Source: JBGTKH01 sp041744735 (GTDB lineage: Bacteria > Planctomycetota > Planctomycetia > Pirellulales > Pirellulaceae). From it: a stretch of 10,279 bases of DNA. The notes beneath the pieces are model-generated. The model did no database searches. It saw only the letters and a list, made by a program, of their open reading frames with translations, and was not told the origin of the DNA. The stretch is taken from positions 1 to 10,279 of the forward strand of contig JBGTKH010000471.1 of assembly GCA_041744735.1 (NCBI GenBank), given 5' to 3'. A program made the position numbers and the translations under genes. Position 1 is the first letter of the stretch. Every line of letters begins with the position of its first letter. Shown piece by piece: positions 1-6,106 of this stretch.

Positions 1-83
1 GGAGCGGGATCGTACAGCATCAGCGTACCCTCCGTGGCCAGCGAAGTCAGGAATCGATCAATCTGTACGTCCGTCCGATTCAT
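1..83 (-). CDS. 5' end of an unknown gene, cut by the window edge
   Basis: This is an open frame of 27 complete codons starting at an ATG at 83-81 and leaving the window at position 1 without a stop. The peptide begins MNRTDVQIDRFLTSLATEG. I do not recognise it. A GGAGG sequence at 96-100 (minus-strand reading) lies 12 bases upstream of the ATG, a usable but long Shine-Dalgarno spacing. The start codon shares a base with the TAA that ends the IS91 relic upstream (TAATG). That overlap is probably a consequence of decayed transposase sequence running into this gene's leader rather than true coupling. The product and even the reality of the gene depend on sequence outside the window. Confidence 0.35.
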   Translation of the reverse strand, partial: MNRTDVQIDRFLTSLATEGTLMLYDPA

Positions 84-448
84 TATTCGCGTCCGCCTCC
101 AAATGGGCCATGACACAACCAAAACTTTTTCAGCAGTCTCCGGTAGACGGTGGAGGCGGCTTTCTCGGGCAGCAAGAAGTTGGCCGAACCGGCCTGCCAA
201 CGCGAGCCGTCGTGGCTCACGCCTCCGCCGGGCACGACGAAGTGCACATGCGGATGGTAGACCATCGGGTCTCGCCCCCAGGTGTGCAGCGCTCCGAAGA
301 ATCCCAAACGATCGGTGCCCATGAAGCGCGGTCCGGCCGCCAGTTCGCGAATCGTCTGGCTGCCGGCGTCGAAGAGCGCTTGGTAACAGACGCGCTGGTT
401 GGCGCGCACGACCCTCCGCAGTGCCTCGGGCACCGTACACGTGACCAT
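83..448 (-). pseudogene. IS91-family (Y2/HUH) transposase remnant
   Basis: The frame encodes a central slice of an IS91-type rolling-circle transposase. Recognisable blocks are TVPEALRRVVRANQ (residues 5-18), LGFFGALHTWGRDP (48-61), then the HUH metal-binding motif HPHVH (65-69) followed by VVPGGG (71-76), and LPEKAASTVYR near residues 93-103. Full-length relatives carry an N-terminal cysteine-rich zinc-binding region and a C-terminal region with the catalytic tyrosines. Both are missing. Similarity starts abruptly at the first methionine, and after residue 103 the sequence changes to an unrelated tail that ends in TAA. The protein cannot be an active transposase. It lies 110 bp beyond the 3' end of the BatA/VWA gene, so an insertion and later decay may have trimmed what originally followed that gene. 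The family call rests on motif recognition. Confidence 0.8.
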
Positions 449-558
449 GTTGCTGGAGGATTGCGAACCAAAGCTCGATGCCGAGTTCGTCGGTACACAG
501 ACCTTACAGGTTTCCTAGCCATGACCCTGCGGCGCACGGAGTTCGAGCGTCGAGTTGT

Positions 559-2553
559 CTACAAATAAACCCGGCGGTTGTAGACGTACCATTCGAAGAT
601 GAGGACGACGAGCCCGAAGAGGAGGAGCCATTTCCAGAGTTCTTTGCGGGCGGGTTCCCAGCCGGATTTGCGCTGGACTTCTTCGTGGCCGATCTCCAGC
701 TTGTCGCGCGGCGTGAGGTCGCTCTCGCGGCTGTCGAAGAGGTTGACGGCGAATTGCTGCGACACTTTTCCAGCGTTGCCCTCGCGGACGCCGTACAGGC
801 CCAACTCGTCGGTACGGCTGAAGACAAATGTGTTGGGGCTGTCGCTGGAGACGTGGGTGCGCAGACCGCCGGGCGATTGCACTTCGACGCTGCGGACCGG
901 CAGCGTAGTCCGCAGCATGATCGGCTGGCCGGGCTGAACGCTGGCGGTGGCGGCGCCCGTGCGCGTGCCGCCCAAGTACTTGACCACGTTCATCACGAAC
1001 ACCGGAAAGCTGCGGCGGATGTGCCAGTCGGTGTTTACGACCGTTTGACCTTGCTGGTCGCGGCCGAAGATTTCGAAGCCCAGCACCGCGTCTTCGAAGC
1101 CTTCGCGCGGACCGATGCTGAACAGCGAGCCAATGTCGGAATCGATCAGCACGGTGCTGCCCGCGGGACCTTTGACCGGAATCGACTCGACGATCTTCAC
1201 GTTGCCCATTTCGATCAGTTGCATCAGCGGATGCACGCGGTCGGTGTCGATGATGATCGGCGGTCCTTGCTTGTCGCCGCCGGTCCACGCCGGGATGGGC
1301 GGCACGTTGCCGATCAACAGCGTGTTGGCCTGCGGCATCTGTTTGGGCACGCACTGGTCGTACACGACCAGATCGTAGGCCGCCGCCGCGGCCTCGTCCG
1401 CGTAGGCTTGCGTTTCCAGAATCGCCGGTTCGACGAACGAGACTTCCGCCAGCTTGGCCATTTCGTCGGTGCGCAAAGCCAGACTGAGCGCGTCATTCCG
1501 CGGCGTGACGACCAACACGCGAGCGCGGCGCGGCGCGTTCATCGCCGCGTACGCTACATTATCCAGCGGCAGATCGTCGGTGTGTTTGATTTCCAGCTTC
1601 AGAGCGCCGTCCTCGATGCTGCCAAGTTCCACGTCGGGCAGCGCGAACTGCACGCCAGCGCTGCCGCCTTGAGGCACGTTGACCGAGTCGGCGTCACGCA
1701 ACTCGCCGTGCAAGTACAACGCGGCCTCGACCGTGGCGTCGGCCGACCCGTAGTTTTCAATTCGGGCGAAGGCTTGAGTCTGGTCCGGCCGTTCGGGGTT
1801 TCGCTCGGTGGTGAAAGCCACGATGCCGATGTTCTCCGGCTGCTCGACGCCGATGGACACGTAAACCGGCTCCAAATTGCCCAGCGAAAAATCGGGGACG
1901 GCGCTGAACCCGCCGTCGCTGAAGATGTACAGTGTAGCGGGCAGCGGGTCGGCAGCGGGAATATCGTTTGTGTCTTCCGCTTGGCTGGTGCGGCCCGGAT
2001 TGGCCAAGCCCGCGGCGGCTCGCAGCGCCTCCGTCAGATCGCTGGTGCGATTCGTCGGTTGAATGCCGGCTAACTTGCGGCGCAACACGTTGCGACTGTC
2101 GGTAAAGCTCTGTTCGACTTGGGCCGTGTCGGAGAAGCTCAGGATCATCGCCACGTCGTGCGATTTCATTTGGTCGATCAACTCGCCGATCCGCTTCTTG
2201 GCGACTTCCAAACGCGTGGGCTTCTCGTCGGTCGCGCTCATGCTGGCCGACGTATCGACGAGAAAGATAAACCGGTCCCCCGTCAAATTCGCTCCCTCCC
2301 AACCGGGACGCAGGCAGGCCAGAATCACGAGCAAGATCAACAGGAGCTGCAGAAACAGCAGTAAACTCTGTCGCAGCCGCTGCCAGATTGTGTTCACATG
2401 CAAGTCTTCGATCGTGCGATGCCACAAGTAAGTGCTGGGCACTTCCAGCGGCTGGCGTTTCAGCTTCAAGAAATACAACAACACAATCGCCAGCGGCACC
2501 GACGCCAAGATCAACCATTGCCACCAGGCGAGTGTGTTGAGGAAGTAATCCAT
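559..2553 (-). CDS. BatA-like membrane protein with von Willebrand factor A domain
   Basis: This 664-residue protein is predicted to sit in the cytoplasmic membrane. Residues about 10-29 form a first membrane segment, followed by the short BatA-type stretch LKLKRQPLEVPSTYLWHRT (29-47). A second hydrophobic segment covers about 62-82. The VWA domain begins near residue 92 and has a complete metal-ion-dependent adhesion site: DTSAS at 100-104, a threonine near 170 and the aspartate of FSDGG (213). A long, mostly beta-rich region follows, and a C-terminal membrane segment lies at about 640-655 (WKWLLLFGLVVLIFEW) with a short basic tail. BatA/VWA proteins usually partner with DUF58 proteins and a MoxR AAA+ ATPase in complex assembly or stress tolerance. 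The DUF58 gene is directly upstream on the same strand, 70 bp away, so the two are probably co-transcribed. The ATG at 2553 has no clear Shine-Dalgarno sequence. The heptamer array ends only 6 bases before it. Exact substrate or partner is unknown. Confidence 0.88.
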   Translation of the reverse strand: MDYFLNTLAWWQWLILASVPLAIVLLYFLKLKRQPLEVPSTYLWHRTIEDLHVNTIWQRLRQSLLLFLQLLLILLVILACLRPGWEGANLTGDRFIFLVDTSASMSATDEKPTRLEVAKKRIGELIDQMKSHDVAMILSFSDTAQVEQSFTDSRNVLRRKLAGIQPTNRTSDLTEALRAAAGLANPGRTSQAEDTNDIPAADPLPATLYIFSDGGFSAVPDFSLGNLEPVYVSIGVEQPENIGIVAFTTERNPERPDQTQAFARIENYGSADATVEAALYLHGELRDADSVNVPQGGSAGVQFALPDVELGSIEDGALKLEIKHTDDLPLDNVAYAAMNAPRRARVLVVTPRNDALSLALRTDEMAKLAEVSFVEPAILETQAYADEAAAAAYDLVVYDQCVPKQMPQANTLLIGNVPPIPAWTGGDKQGPPIIIDTDRVHPLMQLIEMGNVKIVESIPVKGPAGSTVLIDSDIGSLFSIGPREGFEDAVLGFEIFGRDQQGQTVVNTDWHIRRSFPVFVMNVVKYLGGTRTGAATASVQPGQPIMLRTTLPVRSVEVQSPGGLRTHVSSDSPNTFVFSRTDELGLYGVREGNAGKVSQQFAVNLFDSRESDLTPRDKLEIGHEEVQRKSGWEPARKELWKWLLLFGLVVLIFEWYVYNRRVYL

Positions 2554-2559
2554 CGAAAC

Positions 2560-2622
2560 AATTACGAATTACGAATTGCAAATTACGAATGACCAAGGAC
2601 AAATGACCAATGACCAATGACT
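2560..2622. repeat. Nine in-phase heptamers filling the DUF58-BatA spacer
   Basis: Read on the + strand, nine consecutive 7-base units run without a break in phase: AATTACG twice, AATTGCA, AATTACG, AATGACC, AAGGACA, AATGACC twice and AATGACT. The pattern is close to AATKACS, with a shift from AATTACG units to AATGACC units halfway. The array takes up nearly all of the 70 bases between the stop of the DUF58 gene (2624) and the start codon of the BatA/VWA gene (2553). Seven is not a multiple of three, so it is not coding. A related array with the same + strand orientation is at 6008-6091. Confidence 0.9.
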
Positions 2623-2623
2623 G

Positions 2624-3526
2624 TCATCTTACCAGTCCTCGCTGGCGTAAGTAGTTTGCGACCAATTGTGGCACTGGCGTTTCGGTGCTGGTGGTTAGGT
2701 AATTCATGCCGCGGCGGGTGCAGAAGTCGCGGGCGCCGTCGATGAAGGCGGCCAGGGTGCGTTTGTAACGTTCCAGCAGCGGGCGGCTGACGGTGATCTC
2801 GGCCACGTCCTTGTCTTCGCTGTCCACGAGCCGCAGATCGCCTTTCACGTTCGGATCGAGTTCTTCGGGCGACAGCACGTGAATCACGTAGACGTCCATC
2901 TGCTGAGCGACCAAGTACCGCAATGCCGATTCGTAGCCGTGCTTGTCCATCAGATCGGTGATCAGTACCAAGATGCCTTTGCCCGAATTGCGCAGGCAGA
3001 AGTTCTTCACGCCCTCGGCCAGCGTCACGTTCTCGCCCGGTTCGACGTGATCCAGATACTCGATCATCCGCCACAGACTGTGCCGCCCGCGCAAGATAGG
3101 GCCCGGCTGGCGAGTGGACGCACCGAGCGTTTCAATGCGCACGCGGTCGGCGCGGCACAGGCCGACGAATCCCAGCGACGCGGCCAGTTGCTTGGCGAAG
3201 AACAGTTTCGTGGGGTCGCCGAAATCCATCGACGTGCTGGCGTCGATCAGCGCGTAGAAGTGCAGGTCCTCTTCTTCCAAAAACAATTTGAGGAACAGCT
3301 TCTCCAGCCGCGCGTACAGGTTCCAGTCGATGAAGCGCAGGTCGTCGCCGGGGACGTAATTGCGGAAGTCGGCGAACTCGACGCTCTGCCCTTTGCGCTT
3401 ACTGCGCCGCTCGCCCTTCATCCGCCCGCGAAAGATCTTGCGGCTGACCAACTCCAGCCGTTCAAGCTGTGCGAGCATTTGCGGGCTAAGAAGTTGACCG
3501 TCGGTTGTGCTGGCCCGGTTCACCAT
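2624..3526 (-). CDS. DUF58 domain-containing protein
   Basis: This 300-residue soluble protein matches the DUF58 family from end to end. The family signature spans about residues 46-73: GQSVEFADFRNYVPGDD followed by LRFIDWN and LYARL. It is followed by a VWA-like fold with DASTS at 95-99 as a metal-site motif and a second aspartate in LVLITDLMD near 191. DUF58 proteins are generally encoded beside MoxR-type AAA+ ATPases and VWA membrane proteins and are thought to act with them in protein-complex maturation. Here the VWA partner is downstream on the same strand, but no moxR is upstream within the window. The ATG at 3526 is supported by AGGACG (minus-strand reading of 3535-3540) 8 bases before it. 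The sequence looks intact, with length usual for the family. Confidence 0.93.
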   Translation of the reverse strand: MVNRASTTDGQLLSPQMLAQLERLELVSRKIFRGRMKGERRSKRKGQSVEFADFRNYVPGDDLRFIDWNLYARLEKLFLKLFLEEEDLHFYALIDASTSMDFGDPTKLFFAKQLAASLGFVGLCRADRVRIETLGASTRQPGPILRGRHSLWRMIEYLDHVEPGENVTLAEGVKNFCLRNSGKGILVLITDLMDKHGYESALRYLVAQQMDVYVIHVLSPEELDPNVKGDLRLVDSEDKDVAEITVSRPLLERYKRTLAAFIDGARDFCTRRGMNYLTTSTETPVPQLVANYLRQRGLVR

Positions 3527-3546
3527 CGCATGGTCGTCCTAATTGA

Positions 3547-3574
3547 TTTACTACTGTTCCATCGACGATATAAT
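3547..3574 (+). promoter_or_regulatory. Putative sigma70-type promoter for the small broken gene
   Basis: TTTACT (3547-3552) and a perfect TATAAT (3569-3574) are separated by 16 bases, pointing right towards the start codon at 3613. The hexamers lie in the divergent spacer between the DUF58 gene and the small pseudogene. Planctomycete promoters are poorly characterised, so this rests on consensus resemblance alone. Confidence 0.4.
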
Positions 3575-3612
3575 GTAGCACTGTAGCGATGCCGTGTAAC
3601 AGCGAGGGAGAC

Positions 3613-3737
3613 ATGGCCAAAAAAGAAACTGCGGGCAACGGCCGTTTGGAAGAGGCGATGGCGTTGCTGATCTGTTGCAGAGTTTGCCGGAAGCCATTCG
3701 TCAGAAGATCGGCTTTCAGACACCCGCAAGCCAATAG
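3613..3737 (+). pseudogene. Small coiled-coil type protein gene broken by an internal deletion
   Basis: An ATG at 3613 preceded by GAGGGAG (6 bases or fewer upstream) opens with MAKKETAGNGRLEEAMALL, about 19-20 residues. A different frame then carries DLLQSLPEAIRQKIGFQTP, ending at a TAG (3735-3737). From memory of planctomycete genomes, a family of small proteins has exactly this N-terminal pattern (KK..GNGRLEEAM.LLI), a helical or coiled-coil middle, and a C-terminus like LPEAIRQKIGF. Here the two ends are joined out of frame with the middle gone, so an internal deletion near 3670-3680 is the simplest explanation. The undisturbed frame from 3613 would instead continue to 3876 with cysteine- and arginine-rich nonsense that runs through the terminator hairpin. 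The family's function is not known to me. An apparent TATAAT promoter and ribosome binding site survive. Confidence 0.6.
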
Positions 3738-3769
3738 CGGGCATGTCACGAAATTGCGTCACGCGGCGC

Positions 3770-3815
3770 GAAAAAAAAGAGCCCGCTTGGCTGTGCGGGA
3801 GCCAAGCGGGCTCTT
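3770..3815 (-). terminator. Strong rho-independent terminator, minus strand
   Basis: A perfect 16-bp stem pairs 3777-3792 with 3800-3815 around a 7-base loop (GTGCGGG). On the minus strand the stem is followed directly by a run of eight T (complement of 3771-3778). It would end transcription coming from the right, most plausibly that of the minus-strand gene at 4166-4603. There is no comparable T run on the plus strand. Confidence 0.85.
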
Positions 3816-4165
3816 CAACCGTGAAAACCGGCAGGTGCCCGATGCGGGCTGTTGTTCGCCATACCCCGGCGACTAGTTCCTAAGATTCACGGTGCATCCA
3901 TGTCTTGTACTGATTGGCCATCCTTGTTTCCAGCAGCACTTCGCTCCACGCGGCTCGATTTGGATCGCAGAGGCGAAAGCTGCTGCTGGGTCGCTGCGAG
4001 ATAATTGCAGGTCGCGTGCCGATCGCCAAAGTCGGGAGCGGAAACTTTAGGAGAATTCGCTCCTTGTCCGAAAAAGGCTGAGAAAAACTACGATAGGCGA
4101 GTCCCGCTGTCGCTTGATCGCGCTGGCAACTGCTGGCTGCGGTTTGTAAATGTTGCAAACTCGGT
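3816..4165. other. 350-base stretch without a convincing gene
   Basis: Between the terminator and the small minus-strand gene I see no coding region I can support. A minus-strand frame of 92 codons (3880-4158) begins with TTG, has no clear ribosome binding site and no recognisable motif. A plus-strand frame (4005-4253) overlaps the next real gene and looks equally random. The stretch could be an untranslated 3' region of the 4166-4603 transcript or decayed sequence. Confidence 0.5.
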
Positions 4166-4603
4166 TCACGGATTACTTTCCGCTTTCGCCAAACTCAACG
4201 TAATCGCGCGGAACACCGGCTCCAGATTGTCGAACTCGCGCTGTTCGGCTTGATACAGTATCAACAGCATCCGCTGGCCTGCGCGGAAGCAGCGGGCGCG
4301 GGCACTGACGATCAGATCCAGGCAATAGAAATCCATGTCGCGGCCGACGGCGTCGAACCCGCCGATACTCTCGGTAACTTCTTCTGCCTCCAGGCTTTCA
4401 TACTCCTGCTGCATCGTGCGGACAACTTCCGCGAGCAACTCGTGCGGATCGGCCGTGGCGCCGTGAACATGCAGCGACCAAAAGCCGCCGCCGGGCGTCG
4501 CCAGCGAGACGCTGGGAGCACGCAGATCGACTTGGTCTTCGCTCACGGACCAGTTTTCCGGATACAGGAACCGGATACCGAAGCGGTCGTAAGTTGCTGG
4601 CAT
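4166..4603 (-). CDS. Small hypothetical protein, possibly DcrB/PsbP-like fold
   Basis: This protein of 145 residues starts MPATYDRFGIRFLYPENWS. The ATG at 4603 is chosen because the FxYPxxW segment lies close behind it, as is usual for such proteins. A GAAAG stretch lies upstream of it, and the alternative GTG at 4633 lacks any ribosome binding site. The pattern of an N-terminal F-x-Y-P-x-x-W segment, mixed beta strands and helices, and an ending NLEPVFRAITLSL resembles the DcrB/PsbP/Mog1 type fold (DUF1795-like). That assignment is an inference from pattern, not from a search. There is no signal peptide, so the product is probably cytoplasmic. The gene is alone on its strand here and is followed 350 bases on by a strong terminator. 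Its role is unknown. Confidence 0.7.
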   Translation of the reverse strand: MPATYDRFGIRFLYPENWSVSEDQVDLRAPSVSLATPGGGFWSLHVHGATADPHELLAEVVRTMQQEYESLEAEEVTESIGGFDAVGRDMDFYCLDLIVSARARCFRAGQRMLLILYQAEQREFDNLEPVFRAITLSLAKAESNP

Positions 4604-4928
4604 AACATTGCTTTCATAGCACTCGGCTGTCACCGACAGTTCATCGTAGCAACACTCGTTTGTAGCGGATAGCTTTGGGTTCGGCCCCGACGATTTCTTG
4701 ATTGTGTTGACGCGCGGCGTTTGGTACTCTTGCTGCCCCAGTCTGCGCCCGCCCGAGCCGGCAATTACCGGATTGTGGCTGGCGTGGCTGGTGCAAGATG
4801 GCCGATAAATATTAGGCGCCGTGGTACGGAATGGACTCCGCGCTGGCGTGCTCTCCGCTCCTCAAACCTATTGCCGTTGTGTGGCTTGGATGCCCAACCT
4901 GAAGCAACGCCGAAATCCACAGCGGTCC

Positions 4929-5864
4929 ATGACGCGGGGCGTCGTTGCTCACGAACGGCACCGAGTCGCGCAGCATTCGACAGCGGCGGTTGTCTGCCTG
5001 ATGGTGATTCTTCTGGCCAGCGGCTGCACATCGCTGTATCGCAAGCCGGTATCCGATGACGTTGTGGCGGCGCGCCAACTTTCGCTGCGCGGCATCGATG
5101 CCATGCAGCGGGACCAGTGGGACGAGGCAGAGCAACTGTTCCAGCGAGCGATCGAAACGTGCCCGGTCGACGAGCGGGCTCATTGCCGTTACGCCGAAAC
5201 TCTGTGGCGCCGCGGTTCGACCGACGAGGCGATTGCGCACATGGAGAAGGCCGTGCAGCTTTCCGGCGGCGATCCGCAGTTGCTGGTACAAATCGGTGAA
5301 ATGCACTTGGTGCGAGGACAATTCGATAAAGCCGCAAAGCAAGCCAAGCAAGCGATTCATGCGAACGCACAATTGGCATCGGCGTGGGCCTTGCAGGGCA
5401 GCGTGTTGAATCAGCGCGGTCAAATCGACGAGGCCCTGGCCTGTTACCACCGGGCGTTAAGTTTCCAGCCGCATTATCCGCAAGTACAAATCTCCGTCGC
5501 CGAAATCTATCGTCATCAAGGCCGGCCGCAACGCGCGATGGCCACGCTCGACGCACTGGCTGATCAGTTCCCGCCGGGCAAGCAGCCACAACAGGTGCTG
5601 TATCTGCAGGGCTTGGCGCACAAGGCATTGGGCCGCTACGACGATGCTGTTGAGAGCTTGACATCGGCCAGCCAGCGCGGCCCTTCGAGTGCCGATCTGC
5701 TGTATCACCTGAGCGAAGCACAACTGCTGGCCGGCGACCCAGTCAATGCCCGTCTGGCCGTCCTGCAAGCCTTGGACCGCGATCCGCAACACCAAGCCAG
5801 CCAACAGCTCAAAGCCCATATCGAAAGCCGCCAGCAGCGCATGGCCGCCGCGACGCAACGCTAA
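4929..5864 (+). CDS. TPR-repeat lipoprotein
   Basis: The protein of about 311 residues has an N-terminal lipoprotein signal: a basic stretch, a hydrophobic core (AAVVCLMVILLASG) and a lipobox LASGC with the lipidated cysteine at residue 33. After the cysteine come about seven tetratricopeptide-like helix pairs. Examples are WDEAEQLFQRAIETCPVD, TDEAIAHMEKAVQLSG, FDKAAKQAKQAIHANAQ, IDEALACYHRALSFQPHY, PQRAMATLDALADQFP, YDDAVESLTSASQRGP and PVNARLAVLQALDRDPQ. TPR arrays serve as protein-binding scaffolds, so this is probably a membrane-tethered periplasmic adaptor. The start is uncertain. ATG at 4890 or GTG at 4821 would lengthen the N-terminus by 13 or 36 residues, but ATG 4929 gives the most normal signal peptide length. 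It has no same-strand partner closer than the PQQ-like gene 242 bp downstream. Confidence 0.85.
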   Translation: MTRGVVAHERHRVAQHSTAAVVCLMVILLASGCTSLYRKPVSDDVVAARQLSLRGIDAMQRDQWDEAEQLFQRAIETCPVDERAHCRYAETLWRRGSTDEAIAHMEKAVQLSGGDPQLLVQIGEMHLVRGQFDKAAKQAKQAIHANAQLASAWALQGSVLNQRGQIDEALACYHRALSFQPHYPQVQISVAEIYRHQGRPQRAMATLDALADQFPPGKQPQQVLYLQGLAHKALGRYDDAVESLTSASQRGPSSADLLYHLSEAQLLAGDPVNARLAVLQALDRDPQHQASQQLKAHIESRQQRMAAATQR

Positions 5865-5882
5865 GCGGGCGTTCCTCAGCAC

Positions 5883-5917
5883 ACGATTTGAGTTCGTACT
5901 GAGCCAGCTCAAATCGT
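5883..5917. terminator. Inverted repeat after the TPR gene, possible weak terminator
   Basis: ACGATTTGAG (5883-5892) pairs perfectly with CTCAAATCGT (5908-5917) across a 15-base loop. It begins 19 bases after the stop of the TPR gene, where a terminator is expected, but no T run follows on either strand. It may be a U-less terminator, an mRNA 3' stabiliser or a protein-binding palindrome. Confidence 0.35.
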
Positions 5918-6007
5918 CAACTCCGCGCGAGTCTCTTCTCGTGACCTCATTCGATGCTTACTCGACAAGCCGTTTCGCTTGGACTCCGCGCGCCGATCGG
6001 GTACAAC

Positions 6008-6091
6008 AAGTGCCAATGACCAGTGGCAAGTGACAAGTGACAAATGACAAATGACAAATGACAAATGACGAGTGACAAATGACAAGTGACG
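6008..6091. repeat. Twelve in-phase heptamers upstream of the PQQ-like gene
   Basis: Read on the + strand, twelve 7-base units follow without a phase break: AAGTGCC, AATGACC, AGTGGCA, AGTGACA twice, AATGACA three times, AATGACG, AGTGACA, AATGACA and AGTGACG. The consensus is ARTGACA. The next seven bases, AAAGGAA (6092-6098), hold the ribosome binding site of the following gene. The units share AATGACC/AATGACA with the array at 2560-2622 and have the same + strand orientation. Relative to the adjacent gene the orientation is reversed, because that gene is on the plus strand here and on the minus strand there. Confidence 0.93.
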
Positions 6092-6106
6092 AAAGGAAGA
6101 CAGACG

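Noticed and set aside
478..2073. A 531-codon plus-strand open frame
   Set aside because: It is the antisense shadow of the BatA/VWA gene in GC-rich DNA. The translation is rich in arginine, alanine and histidine without domains, while the opposite strand has a complete VWA protein.
1757..2617. A 286-codon minus-strand open frame overlapping the start of the BatA/VWA gene
   Set aside because: It is the out-of-phase reading of the BatA gene and starts inside the heptamer array. The translation is arginine-rich and featureless.
3880..4158. A 92-codon minus-strand open frame following the DcrB/PsbP-like gene
   Set aside because: It starts with TTG, has no ribosome binding site and no recognisable motif, and its composition looks random.
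4702..4730. Possible promoter for the TPR gene (TTGTGT, 17 bases, TACTCT with an upstream TG)
   Set aside because: The -10 match is poor and the distance to the favoured start codon is about 200 bases, so I could not support it as a feature.
4765..5721. A 318-codon minus-strand open frame
   Set aside because: It is antisense to the TPR lipoprotein gene and its translation has no domain pattern. The plus strand shows a signal peptide, lipobox and TPR repeats.
6008..6091. Possible CRISPR-like array
   Set aside because: The units are 7 bases long and directly tandem with no spacers, so this is a simple heptamer repeat.
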